NCBI GenBank assembly: GCA_017889705.1
Contig: JAGGAB010000003.1
Coordinates: 62,001-126,000 of the forward strand
From: Bacillota bacterium
Lineage (GTDB): Bacteria > Bacillota > Negativicutes > Sporomusales > Sporomusaceae
Direction: 5' to 3'
DNA: 64,000 nucleotides
Below are positions 35,760-44,551 of the stretch, piece by piece. The position numbers and the translations under genes are program-made. Below the pieces are notes generated by a model. It worked only from the letters and a program-made list of their open reading frames with translations. It made no database searches and was not told the origin of the DNA. The first letter of the stretch is position 1. Each line of letters opens with the position of its first letter.

Positions 35760-37043
35760 TTATACACTTTCAGAACATTTAGCACTGGAAGGCGGCTTAG
35801 GCATGGTTGCAAAAACTACAAAGATAATGCCTGCAAAAACGATAGCCGCATTAAGCTCAAAGGCCGGAGTATAACTACGGAACATATCAAACAATTTCCC
35901 GCCAGCTACGCCAGCACCAGAAACAATGACTGCAGTGATTGCCTGCAATGAACCATTGATTTTTGGAAATGCGGCAGGTCCGAAGAAATTGCCCAACATA
36001 GTGTTTTGCGCTACGAAAGTCCAGCCAAAACCGGCGCCATATAATATAGCTGCTATATAGGCTGCCATCATCGCTTCAGGAGCAGCTTGCACGGCAAGAT
36101 ATGACCCGACAAGATAACAGCACATACCTAACATAAAGACATAGCGGGCAGCTATTCTATCCATTAGCCAGCCACTGATCAACCGTCCGAATATCCCGCC
36201 CATGGTAAACATGCCCATGGCAAAGGCTGCATCTGCCGGCGTAATTCCTTTGCCTTTCAAATGCATAATCCAGTGGGCGGTAAAGAAGAAAAACGGCCAT
36301 TGGCTGGCAGCCGCAGCTAATACAGTCAGCCAGTAAGTAAGAGATTTATATACCTCGGCCGGAGTCCAAGCATACTTTGTAACTAGTGCACTGTTTGCAG
36401 CCACTGCGGTTGCAGCTTCCGTCACTTCTTTTCCATCAGGAATCTGCCCGAGATCTTGCGGCCGTTCTTTTACAAAGAGCCACGCAATAATTGCACTGAC
36501 AACAGCAATTCCAGCTACTACCATCCAGGCTAAACGCCAGTTGCCTCCTGACGAAGCAATAAGTTTGTTCATAGCCGGCGCCCCGATAAAACCGGCAAAA
36601 CCTGAGGCAGTCATGGCTAACGCCATTGCTCTTCCCCTGAATTTAACAAACCAGCGTGTAATTGTTGTCGACAAAGCAACAATGCAACCAAAACCAAGAC
36701 CACAACCAACCAAAAATCCAAAACCTACTAAATAATGCCAGGGTTGGGAAGCAACCTGCGCCATCCACAATGAACCAATAGCAATTAAAACCGAACCAAT
36801 TATAAAGGTTTTACGAACTCCCCACTTAGTAATTGACATTCCGACAAGAATGGCCGACGTACCAACAAATAAATTTAGAAGGGAAAAACCTAATCCAAAA
36901 GTAGTTCGATCCATAACGATTTCTTTCATCATATAGGAGTTAATTACAGCGCCCCCATATAGCGGAAATCCCATGTTTAACAGATACAGAACCCATAGTA
37001 CACCTACCAGTTTCCAACCATAAAACTTTTGCTCATTCCCCAC
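35760..37043 (-). CDS. OFA-family MFS transporter (oxalate/formate-like)
   Basis: A 427-residue transporter with 12 helices. YGWKLVGVLWVLYLLNMGFPLYGG and GCGLGFGCIVALSTTITRWF match the oxalate/formate antiporter family. GTG at 37043 has GGGAGGG seven bases upstream, better than the frame's first ATG at 37079. An identical copy of the 16-bp GntR operator lies at 37146-37161, about 100 bases upstream. OFA members exchange carboxylates, which fits uptake of the island's acid substrate. Confidence 0.9.
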   Translation of the reverse strand: MGNEQKFYGWKLVGVLWVLYLLNMGFPLYGGAVINSYMMKEIVMDRTTFGLGFSLLNLFVGTSAILVGMSITKWGVRKTFIIGSVLIAIGSLWMAQVASQPWHYLVGFGFLVGCGLGFGCIVALSTTITRWFVKFRGRAMALAMTASGFAGFIGAPAMNKLIASSGGNWRLAWMVVAGIAVVSAIIAWLFVKERPQDLGQIPDGKEVTEAATAVAANSALVTKYAWTPAEVYKSLTYWLTVLAAAASQWPFFFFTAHWIMHLKGKGITPADAAFAMGMFTMGGIFGRLISGWLMDRIAARYVFMLGMCCYLVGSYLAVQAAPEAMMAAYIAAILYGAGFGWTFVAQNTMLGNFFGPAAFPKINGSLQAITAVIVSGAGVAGGKLFDMFRSYTPAFELNAAIVFAGIIFVVFATMPKPPSSAKCSESV

Positions 37044-37145
37044 AATTAACCCTCCCATAATAAGATTTTCAGCGCGCAACTATCTTATTGCCAACGAATA
37101 AATAATTACCAAATTCCGATTTCGATACCATTATTTGTCTTAATG

Positions 37146-37161
37146 TATATACATCTATATA
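37146..37161. promoter_or_regulatory. GntR operator candidate, site 2
   Basis: TATATACATCTATATA, identical to site 1, about 100 bases upstream of the GTG start of the OFA-type transporter. Confidence 0.75.
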
Positions 37162-37248
37162 GATAGTAACTGATTGAGAAAATTTTGTCAATTATTTTCT
37201 CTGACATTTCAGAAAAATTTGTGTTTTGTAATAAATGCCTGTCCTGCA

Positions 37249-38745
37249 CTAGAGCAAACATTTTTTCAGTATCTTACCTGATGCGTTGCGCGGCAGCACC
37301 GAAGCAAATTCAACAACCTTTGGCATCTTGTAGCGTGCCAATTTACCTTCACAGAAAGCTTTAATACCCGCAATGTTAATTTGCTGTTTGGGATCTTTTA
37401 AAACAATAACCGCTTTTATGACTTCCCCCCATTTCTCATCAGATACGCCAACTACGGCAGCTTCTTTTATGTTGGGATGTCGGTATAGAACTTGTTCAAC
37501 TTCAACTGGGTAAACATTCTCTCCGCCGGTGATAATGACATCTTTTTTCCTGCCTGCAACATATAGATAGCCTTCAGCATCTTTCCACAGGCAGTCTCCG
37601 GTAGAAAACCATCCTTTTTGCATAACTGCCTGGGTTTCCTGCGGCTTTTCCCAATATCCTTGCATAAGGTTTGGCGCCCGCACCAATAACTCCCCTATTT
37701 CTTCACTCAAGGCATCCTGGCCGTATTCATTTACAATCCGTATATCAACATAAAAAGCAGGTTTACCGACAGAGCCACTTTTGCGGTCAGCATCCTGGAT
37801 ATTTAAAATAGCAACAGGTGCCACCTCAGATAAACCAAACGCCTGGATTAACGCAACTCCTTTTTGCCGGAGTAATTTAATCACTGTTGTAGGACATGGA
37901 GCCGCTGCCGAGATACTAATGCGCAATGACCGCAATGTATATTTAGCAAAATCAGGAACCTGAGTAACAGCAAGCCACATAGCCGGCACCATAAACATAC
38001 AGGTTATTTTTTCCCGCTCGATAGTTTGCAGTACCTGAACCGGATCGAACTTATTGGCAATAATTACTGTACCGCCTTTATACAATAACGTTAATGTCAA
38101 TATGGTCATTGCCCCGCTATGAAACATCGGTGCGACTGTAAAGGTAGTATCTGTATCCACAATGGGCTGCGCAATTAAAATCTGAACAATATTCCAGAAG
38201 GTATTTGCATGCGTAAGCATTGCCCCCTTGGGGCATCCGGTAGTTCCCGAAGTATACATGATCATCTGTACTTCGTCCCCGTCTACATCACTTGTCGGCT
38301 CAGAGTCACCGTGCTTTGCCAAAAAATCCTCATAAGCAAATGCCTCCGCTAATTCATCGCCAACACTAAGGCTATGTTTTATGGCAGCTCGTTTACAGAC
38401 TTCAGCCGCCAACAATGCATACTCTTGGTGATAAATAAATACGGACGCACCAGAATCCTTCAGAATATATTCAACTTCCTCAACACTCAAACGAAAATTA
38501 ACGGGAACAAATATAGCGCCGATTTTGGCACAAGCAAACATTACTTCCAAAATTTCCGTGCCATTTGTTAAGAATACCGCTACCCGAGTTCCCTTTTGAA
38601 CGCCAAGCTGCATTAACCCATTTGCCAGACGGTTGATGCGGCTGTTTAGCTGGCTGTAAGTAAGCTCACGGTCTTTGCAGATCAAAGCAGTTTTACTGCC
38701 GCTCAATTGAGATCTCTTGATCACCCACTGTCCGATTCCCCTCAC
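37249..38745 (-). CDS. Acyl-CoA synthetase (AMP-forming)
   Basis: A 498-residue ANL-superfamily ligase. The P-loop is MYTSGTTGCPKG, the A5-type motif AFGLSE, STGD, and the C-terminal GRKKDVIITGGENVYPVEVE; the catalytic lysine is in NASGKILKK. It activates a carboxylic acid to its CoA thioester. The frame is open back to 38856, overlapping fixX; GTG at 38745 (product starts VRGIGQW) fits the family start better, although its ribosome site is weak. Last gene of the sigma-54-driven CoA operon. Side-chain substrates such as phenylacrylates or carnitine-like acids are possible. Confidence 0.88.
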   Translation of the reverse strand: MRGIGQWVIKRSQLSGSKTALICKDRELTYSQLNSRINRLANGLMQLGVQKGTRVAVFLTNGTEILEVMFACAKIGAIFVPVNFRLSVEEVEYILKDSGASVFIYHQEYALLAAEVCKRAAIKHSLSVGDELAEAFAYEDFLAKHGDSEPTSDVDGDEVQMIMYTSGTTGCPKGAMLTHANTFWNIVQILIAQPIVDTDTTFTVAPMFHSGAMTILTLTLLYKGGTVIIANKFDPVQVLQTIEREKITCMFMVPAMWLAVTQVPDFAKYTLRSLRISISAAAPCPTTVIKLLRQKGVALIQAFGLSEVAPVAILNIQDADRKSGSVGKPAFYVDIRIVNEYGQDALSEEIGELLVRAPNLMQGYWEKPQETQAVMQKGWFSTGDCLWKDAEGYLYVAGRKKDVIITGGENVYPVEVEQVLYRHPNIKEAAVVGVSDEKWGEVIKAVIVLKDPKQQINIAGIKAFCEGKLARYKMPKVVEFASVLPRNASGKILKKCLL

Positions 38746-38833
38746 GCATATCCACTCTTCTCTCGCTTCATAAAGATAAATATTATGCAATAGCCCTCTG
38801 TTGGTTTTACCGCGCCTTTCCTGCCGGATACTT

Positions 38834-39124
38834 TCATCCGTAGCGAAAGGTAACACCCATCGTACCGCGCGGATAAGCCCATTTGCTTATACCCTTGGTT
38901 TTGCAGACAATCCGGCAGGTGCCGCATTCCAGGCAGCCGGCATAATCAAAATTGACTTCGCCATCCTTTAAGGTGTATAGCACTGCCGGACATACAACCA
39001 GACAGGGCTTTTCCTTACAGTTGGCGCAGATCGCCTTATCAAGAACAATATGCGGTTCTTCTTCATCAACAGCGAATTTGTTTAACCCTAAAAGTTCGTC
39101 CGGCGAAAGTTTTTTTACCGTCAT
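38834..39124 (-). CDS. fixX: FixX-like ferredoxin
   Basis: A 96-residue ferredoxin-like protein with CANCKEKPCLVVCP (about 34-47) and CLECGTCRIVC (about 69-79), enough ligands for two clusters. FixX accepts or donates electrons for the FixC flavoprotein. It overlaps fixC by four bases (stop/start). Together with FixA/B-like ETF and FixC it forms the FixABCX electron system. Confidence 0.93.
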   Translation of the reverse strand: MTVKKLSPDELLGLNKFAVDEEEPHIVLDKAICANCKEKPCLVVCPAVLYTLKDGEVNFDYAGCLECGTCRIVCKTKGISKWAYPRGTMGVTFRYG

Positions 39125-40404
39125 ACCGCTTTAAACCCCCTCCAACCATCGGCAAGCAGTTGCCCGAAGGTAACATGTTTTTTCAATACCTTTAACATGG
39201 CCTTATCCATGCGTTCAGGCAGTTTGCCATCAACTGCAAACAACACTTTCATCATTTCATTGGCCATTTTGGGATATACAGTTACCATCCGCCGGTTGCT
39301 CATGAGTTCGTGGAAATTAGCGTACAGCTTCATGGTTGGTGTCAAATCAAGGTCTTCTAACTCTTTTACATATGCCGGGCCTACATTACTGACATTTTCA
39401 TTCTTCAATATGGCCTGCGCGGCAGCAACGCCGCTGACAATGGCAAGATCAATTCCGCGAATAATCGTGCCTGTATTAACTACCATACCGGCCGCATCTC
39501 CCACCATAATCAGCCCGTCCCGGTATAGGTCCTTGGGCATGGCATGATAACCGGTTTCCGGCACAAGATGAGCGCCGTATTCCACCGTTGTCCCATCCTT
39601 GATTAACGGATAAATGGCCGGGTGCATTTTTAGTTCCTGCATAATTTCATGAATGGATTTACCCTGGTCAGCCAGGTCTTCTGGATTCAAGACTACCCCC
39701 AAGGAAATGCTGCTCTTGTTGGTGTACAAAAAGCCGCCGCCAAGCACCCCGCCACTACAACCAACAAGTACTCGCGCCGCCCCTTCGCCGCCATTAAGGT
39801 TAAAGCGGTCTTCAATAACTTGTTCCGGCAATTCGATAATTTCTTTAGCCCCTACGCCGACACTATGGGCATCAATATCTTTCCGCAAACCAGCCTTCTG
39901 GGCGATAAAGGAGTTTACACCGTCAGCAGCTATAACAACTGTTGCATAAATTTCATCATCACCGGCCTTAATGCCGACAATTTTTCCATCAGCCTCCAAA
40001 AGTTCGTCGACAAGTATGCCGGGTGCCAGCATAGCACCCTGAGCTTCGGCCTGAGCGGCAAACCACTCATCAAAAGGCGCACGCAGTACGGAGTAGGACT
40101 GGGGAACTTCTTTCCCGAAATCGTAATCCACATAGTCCATAGTCATGGCGCTGCTATTTCCGAGCATCATAATCTGCTCTCTGACCACTTTTCGCTCCAG
40201 CGGTGCTTCCTGATACAGACCGGGTTCCACCAATTCCAGCGCATAGGTATAAAGCCGGCCACCAGTAACGTTTTTGCTGCCAGCGCTTGTACCCCGTTCT
40301 ACCAGCAGAACACTTTTGCCATTCTTGGCCAGTACATAGGCGCAGGCGGCGCCGGCCGGGCCGGCACCAATAATTATGGCATCAAATTTTTCTTCATCTG
40401 ACAT
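39121..40404 (-). CDS. fixC: FixC-like ETF:quinone oxidoreductase flavoprotein
   Basis: A 427-residue FAD protein. The dinucleotide loop is DAIIIGAGPAGAACAYVL near the N-terminus and MVGDAAGMV the second FAD motif. It resembles ETF:quinone oxidoreductase without its own [4Fe-4S] domain, which FixX supplies. It passes electrons between ETF and a membrane or soluble carrier; FixABCX can bifurcate. The following gene overlaps it by four bases, and it follows etfA by 35 bases. Confidence 0.93.
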   Translation of the reverse strand: MSDEEKFDAIIIGAGPAGAACAYVLAKNGKSVLLVERGTSAGSKNVTGGRLYTYALELVEPGLYQEAPLERKVVREQIMMLGNSSAMTMDYVDYDFGKEVPQSYSVLRAPFDEWFAAQAEAQGAMLAPGILVDELLEADGKIVGIKAGDDEIYATVVIAADGVNSFIAQKAGLRKDIDAHSVGVGAKEIIELPEQVIEDRFNLNGGEGAARVLVGCSGGVLGGGFLYTNKSSISLGVVLNPEDLADQGKSIHEIMQELKMHPAIYPLIKDGTTVEYGAHLVPETGYHAMPKDLYRDGLIMVGDAAGMVVNTGTIIRGIDLAIVSGVAAAQAILKNENVSNVGPAYVKELEDLDLTPTMKLYANFHELMSNRRMVTVYPKMANEMMKVLFAVDGKLPERMDKAMLKVLKKHVTFGQLLADGWRGFKAV

Positions 40405-40439
40405 AATAACTCCCCCATTTTACAACAACGCTTGACGCC

Positions 40440-41372
40440 TTATTTCTTCTGCAAAGCAGCCGTTAGTAACGGCACCACTTCATATAAATCGCCGACAATC
40501 CCGTAATCGGCCGCTTCAAATATTGGGGCTTTTTCATTGGTGTCAATGGCAACAATGATTTTGGCATCCCTGATACCGACAACATGCTGTACCTGACCGG
40601 AAATACCCATGCCAATATAGAGTTCTGGTTTTACTTTCTGGCCGGAAATGCCGATATAACGGTCATTAGGCAGCCAGTGATAATCTTCGGAAATGCCGCG
40701 TGTGCAAGCGATTTCTGCACCGCAAGCAGCTGCGAGTTCTTCCACAAGCTTCATGTCTTCCTGTTTGGAGAGGCCACGGCCAACACAGACAATGCGGTTG
40801 GCTGTCGCAATATCGGCACCTTCACGCACAATCGGGCATACATTACTAATCACAACCCGCGAATCTTCATTGGTCACTTCTACAGTAATAATTTCGCCCT
40901 GTCCGGCTGTCTCAGACGCTTCGGCAAAAGTCCGGGGCGGAATAGTTACCAGCGCCGGCAGTGACACCACTTCCGTGCATATAGCTAAGCCGCCATACAT
41001 TAATCTGGTGGTTTCAATGGCATCATTAACGAACTGAACTGTTAACGCATCGGTAACAAGGCCGGCTTGCAGCTTTGCCGCCACTTTGGCTGCAACATCT
41101 TTGCCGCGCAGGGTAGCGCCGATTAGCACAACACTTGCCTGTTCTTTTTTTAAAAGCTCGTCTATAACACCGGCATAGCTTTCCGGCCAAGCACTAATTC
41201 CTTTTAGCAAATATACTTTATCGGCACCGGCACCAGCTAAGCTTTGCGCCGCTTCGTCAGTAATGGCAATAACATTGACAGACTGATCGGTGGTTTTCTT
41301 AAGTTCCTGACCTGCCGTCAGCAGTTGTCTGGCAACAGTACTGTCTTCTGAATAAATCCAAATTCCTGGCAT
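40440..41372 (-). CDS. fixB: Electron transfer flavoprotein, alpha subunit (FixB-like)
   Basis: A 310-residue ETF-alpha. The C-terminal FAD domain has CVGRGLSKQEDMKLVEELAAA and GISGQVQHVVGIRDAKIIVAIDTNEKAPIFEAADYGIVGD, near-perfect for the family. It pairs with the beta subunit encoded three bases upstream. It takes electrons from the acyl-CoA dehydrogenases or hands them over. Confidence 0.95.
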   Translation of the reverse strand: MPGIWIYSEDSTVARQLLTAGQELKKTTDQSVNVIAITDEAAQSLAGAGADKVYLLKGISAWPESYAGVIDELLKKEQASVVLIGATLRGKDVAAKVAAKLQAGLVTDALTVQFVNDAIETTRLMYGGLAICTEVVSLPALVTIPPRTFAEASETAGQGEIITVEVTNEDSRVVISNVCPIVREGADIATANRIVCVGRGLSKQEDMKLVEELAAACGAEIACTRGISEDYHWLPNDRYIGISGQKVKPELYIGMGISGQVQHVVGIRDAKIIVAIDTNEKAPIFEAADYGIVGDLYEVVPLLTAALQKK

Positions 41373-41375
41373 GTT

Positions 41376-42164
41376 TTAACTACCCCTTTCCTCTAGCACA
41401 TGTTGGGCAAGGCTGGCAACCAGCTTAGCGACATTATCAGCCTGAGCGGCTTCTTTGAAGACAACCTTTTTCCGGTCCATAACATACCCTTTGCGTGAGA
41501 CAGCGCGCACTTTGGCGGTGAGCGCTTCTGCCGCAATGCCAAGTTCGCTTACTTTTACTTCCTCTGATGGTTTCTTGGCAGCAGCCATAACCTGCTTTAA
41601 ACCCGGTATGCGCGGTTTGTTGATCTCCGGCAGAACACTGATAACGACAGGTCCAGTTACAGTTACCTCTTCAATGCAGTCACCCAGCTTACGGGTAGCA
41701 ATTACCTTACCATCAGCCACTGTAATCTTTTGTACAAAGGTAACTGCCGGAATGTCCAGCAGGGCTGCCAACCGTGGGGCGGTTTGCTGGCTGTAAGTGT
41801 CAGCACTGCCTTCACCGCACAAAATCAAGTCATATTGTCCGAGTTTTTTGATTGCGGCAGCCAGCACATTGGCAGTCACAAAAGCATCAGCCTGTTCACT
41901 TGCTGCATCGCCTATCCAGTATACTTTGTCCAGGCCTCGGGAGAGAGCGTCTTTTAAAGATTGCTTGACCGCATCAGTCCCAAAGGTAAGCGCCTCCACA
42001 CTGATGCCATGAAGCTCCGCTAAAAGCGCACCTTCTTCGATTGCATTTTTGTCATAATCACTGATTTTATATTTAGCCCGGCCAGTATCGAGAGACAAAT
42101 CTCCCGCTATTTTAATGTCTTGTTCGTCCAATACCCACTTGTAACAGACAAGAAGCTTTTGCAT
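41376..42164 (-). CDS. fixA: Electron transfer flavoprotein, beta subunit (FixA-like)
   Basis: A 262-residue ETF-beta. The start KLLVCYKWVLDEQDIKI, and LCGEGSADTYSQQTAPRLAALL are typical, as is PRIPGLKQVMAA. It makes the ETF dimer with the next gene product. Only one ETF pair is encoded for both the dehydrogenases and FixC, so it probably links them. Confidence 0.95.
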   Translation of the reverse strand: MQKLLVCYKWVLDEQDIKIAGDLSLDTGRAKYKISDYDKNAIEEGALLAELHGISVEALTFGTDAVKQSLKDALSRGLDKVYWIGDAASEQADAFVTANVLAAAIKKLGQYDLILCGEGSADTYSQQTAPRLAALLDIPAVTFVQKITVADGKVIATRKLGDCIEEVTVTGPVVISVLPEINKPRIPGLKQVMAAAKKPSEEVKVSELGIAAEALTAKVRAVSRKGYVMDRKKVVFKEAAQADNVAKLVASLAQHVLEERGS

Positions 42165-42231
42165 GGTTTACCCCTTTCTTCTTTTGGGAGAGGAAAATGT
42201 TCCTCTCCCTGTTCAGTTCTTAATAATTTCT

Positions 42232-43371
42232 TTAAGCCAACAGATTTCCGGCAATAATTTTCTCAGGGAAATCAAGAGAGCTGTTTTTAATTACGGCCCC
42301 TTTGACGTCACGATAAAGACGGGAAGCCACCATTTCCTGGCTGTAACCATAACCGCCCTCAATCTGGATAACGTCAATTAATGCGCTTTGGCCAATGCGG
42401 GCAGCAAACAGCTTAATCATGGCCGCCTCAGCAACAAATGCCTGGCCATTTTCCAAGAGACTGGCGGCATCATACACCGCTAAGCGCAGCATGTGGATAT
42501 TTGCGGCCATCTCAGCCAGCATGGACTGAATGGCGGGGAATGTGGCAATCGGACGACGAAATTGGATTCTCTGCTTACCATATTTCACGGCATCCTCCAT
42601 GGCAGCCTGAGCAATCCCCACTACCATAGCACCTTCGGCAATACTAGCGGCAGCCAGCGCTTCAGCGGCAATAGCCAGGCCTGCGCCTTCGGCACCTAAT
42701 AGGTTTGCTGCCGGCACTTTCACCTGATCAAATACCAATTCGGCTGACTGGCAGCCGCGAAGCCCCATTTTGTCAATAAGCCTTGCAACCGACAAGCCAT
42801 CTGTCTTCGCGTCCACAAGGAAGGCGCTAATTCCTTTGGCACCGGCCTCCGGATCGGTCTGAGCAAATACGATGTACAGGCCGGCTGCGCCGCCATTGGC
42901 AACATAGCATTTTCGGCCGCTTAGCACATAAGAATCGCCGTCTTTGACTGCAGTTACCCTGTGCTCACCTGCACCTAAAGCTGCGCCAGGTTCATTTAGG
43001 GCAAAAGCTCCCAATTTTTCACCCTGGCATAAGCTTGGCAAATAGGCTTGTTTTTGTTCTGCTGAACCCCAGCGATTAATGCTATAGGCTGCCAGTGAAG
43101 CATGATTCAGAAGTACTGCGGCCACTGCGCCACTTGCTCTTGATAATTCCTCAATAATTAAGGTGTAACTTAGATAGCCGGCTTCCGCGCCGCCAAACTC
43201 GCCTGGCAGAAAAATCCCCAGGAAATCCTGTTCAATCATTTTTTTAACAATATCTGCCGGGTGCGCTGCGGTATGGTCAATTTCAGCGGCAGCCGGTTCA
43301 ACATATTCTGTGGCAAATTCTCTGGCATTCTGCTGAATAAGTTGTTGTTCCTCTGTTAATGCATAACTCAT
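42232..43371 (-). CDS. Acyl-CoA dehydrogenase, canonical Glu motif absent
   Basis: A 379-residue acyl-CoA dehydrogenase. FAD/substrate motifs are present: FALNEPGAALGAGEH and YVLSGRKCYVANGGAAGLYIVFAQ. In the C-terminal part relatives have IYEGTNQ with the catalytic glutamate; here the aligned text is AVIKNSSLDFPEKIIAG. So it may use another base, or act as the inactive partner of a heteromer with the complete dehydrogenase encoded just before it (43403). Such unequal pairs are known for mycobacterial FadE heterotetramers. It is in the CoA operon. Confidence 0.88.
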   Translation of the reverse strand: MSYALTEEQQLIQQNAREFATEYVEPAAAEIDHTAAHPADIVKKMIEQDFLGIFLPGEFGGAEAGYLSYTLIIEELSRASGAVAAVLLNHASLAAYSINRWGSAEQKQAYLPSLCQGEKLGAFALNEPGAALGAGEHRVTAVKDGDSYVLSGRKCYVANGGAAGLYIVFAQTDPEAGAKGISAFLVDAKTDGLSVARLIDKMGLRGCQSAELVFDQVKVPAANLLGAEGAGLAIAAEALAAASIAEGAMVVGIAQAAMEDAVKYGKQRIQFRRPIATFPAIQSMLAEMAANIHMLRLAVYDAASLLENGQAFVAEAAMIKLFAARIGQSALIDVIQIEGGYGYSQEMVASRLYRDVKGAVIKNSSLDFPEKIIAGNLLA

Positions 43372-43402
43372 GCGTTACCCTCCTCTTCTTTAGCTGCTCA
43401 AC

Positions 43403-44545
43403 TTATGAGTTAAGCAATATTCCGGATATAACAATTCGTTGAACCTGATTGGTGCCTTCATATATCTGGGTAACCTTGGCATCACGCATAAGCTTTTCCA
43501 CAATGCTATCCTTTGAATAACCGTATTGTCCCATGATTTCCACAGCATCTGCCGTCACCCGCATGGCCGCATCTGTGGCAAAGGTTTTGGCCATAGCCGC
43601 TTCTTTGGTATAGGGAACTCCGGCATCTTTCAGCCTGAGAGCATTTCGTACCAACTGTCTGGCAGCCTCCACCTGGGTAGCCATATCAGCAAGTTTAAAG
43701 GCAATTGCCTGATGGCTGCCAAGGGGTTTGCCATTAACATCCAGATATTCTTTAGCAAACTTCACAGCCTCATCCAGCGCCCGCTGTCCAACACCAACCG
43801 CGATTGAGGCTACAATCGGCCGTGCCATATCGAGCGTCTTCATGGCCAGCTTCATGCCTTCGCCTTCTTTGCCCAGCAGGTGGGCTCTGGGAACTCTCAC
43901 ATTTTTCAAGATAAGCTCTACGGTGTTGGAACTGCGAATGCCCATTTTATGCTCAACAGCCCCGACAATAAGTCCCTCCCGTTCTTTCTCGACAATAAAC
44001 GCACTTAAGCCTTTCACGCCTTTGCTGGGATCAGTCGAGGCAAACACCACCATGATATCGGCATAGCCACAAGTGGTGGCAAAGCATTTGGTACCGTTAA
44101 TCACCCATTCTTCACCGTCAAGCTTAGCGATTGTCGAGCAGGCACCGGCGTCAGAACCGGCCCCCGGTTCAGTAAGGGCAAAACCGCCCATACCGCCGTT
44201 TACCAGGCGTCCATAATACATTTTTTTTTGTTCATCCGTACCGGCAATTGCCAATGGATAAGAACTGAGGCCATTACCGCCCAGCGTTGTGGCAAAAGCG
44301 GCGCAGCCATAACCCCATTCTTCCGCAACCAGCGACTGCGTAACAGACGGATAGCCGGGACCACCGTATTCCTCAGGAACTGCCATGCAGTTAAGACCGG
44401 CCTTTTTTACTTCTTCCAGGATAAATTCATGGAATTCCCCTTTTTCGTCCCATTCGCGATCTACAGGAATGATATATTTCGCTGTAAACTCCCGGGCTAT
44501 CTGTTGCACTTTCTGCTGTTCAGGGGTAAGCGACATATCAACCAT
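43403..44545 (-). CDS. Acyl-CoA dehydrogenase
   Basis: A 380-residue acyl-CoA dehydrogenase with complete motifs: FALTEPGAGSDAGA, WVINGTKCFATTCGYADI and QIYEGTNQVQRIVIS with the catalytic glutamate. It would dehydrogenate or, with ETF and FixCX, reduce a CoA ester. It follows the CoA-transferase gene by six bases and precedes the atypical dehydrogenase by 31. Similarity to CaiA/CarC-type enzymes is plausible but cannot be fixed by eye. Confidence 0.93.
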   Translation of the reverse strand: MVDMSLTPEQQKVQQIAREFTAKYIIPVDREWDEKGEFHEFILEEVKKAGLNCMAVPEEYGGPGYPSVTQSLVAEEWGYGCAAFATTLGGNGLSSYPLAIAGTDEQKKMYYGRLVNGGMGGFALTEPGAGSDAGACSTIAKLDGEEWVINGTKCFATTCGYADIMVVFASTDPSKGVKGLSAFIVEKEREGLIVGAVEHKMGIRSSNTVELILKNVRVPRAHLLGKEGEGMKLAMKTLDMARPIVASIAVGVGQRALDEAVKFAKEYLDVNGKPLGSHQAIAFKLADMATQVEAARQLVRNALRLKDAGVPYTKEAAMAKTFATDAAMRVTADAVEIMGQYGYSKDSIVEKLMRDAKVTQIYEGTNQVQRIVISGILLNS

Positions 44546-44551
44546 TTTTCA

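Noticed and set aside
39649-40401. A 250-residue open frame antisense to fixC
   Set aside because: The minus-strand frame has complete FixC motifs; the antisense product is low-complexity and lacks a ribosome site.
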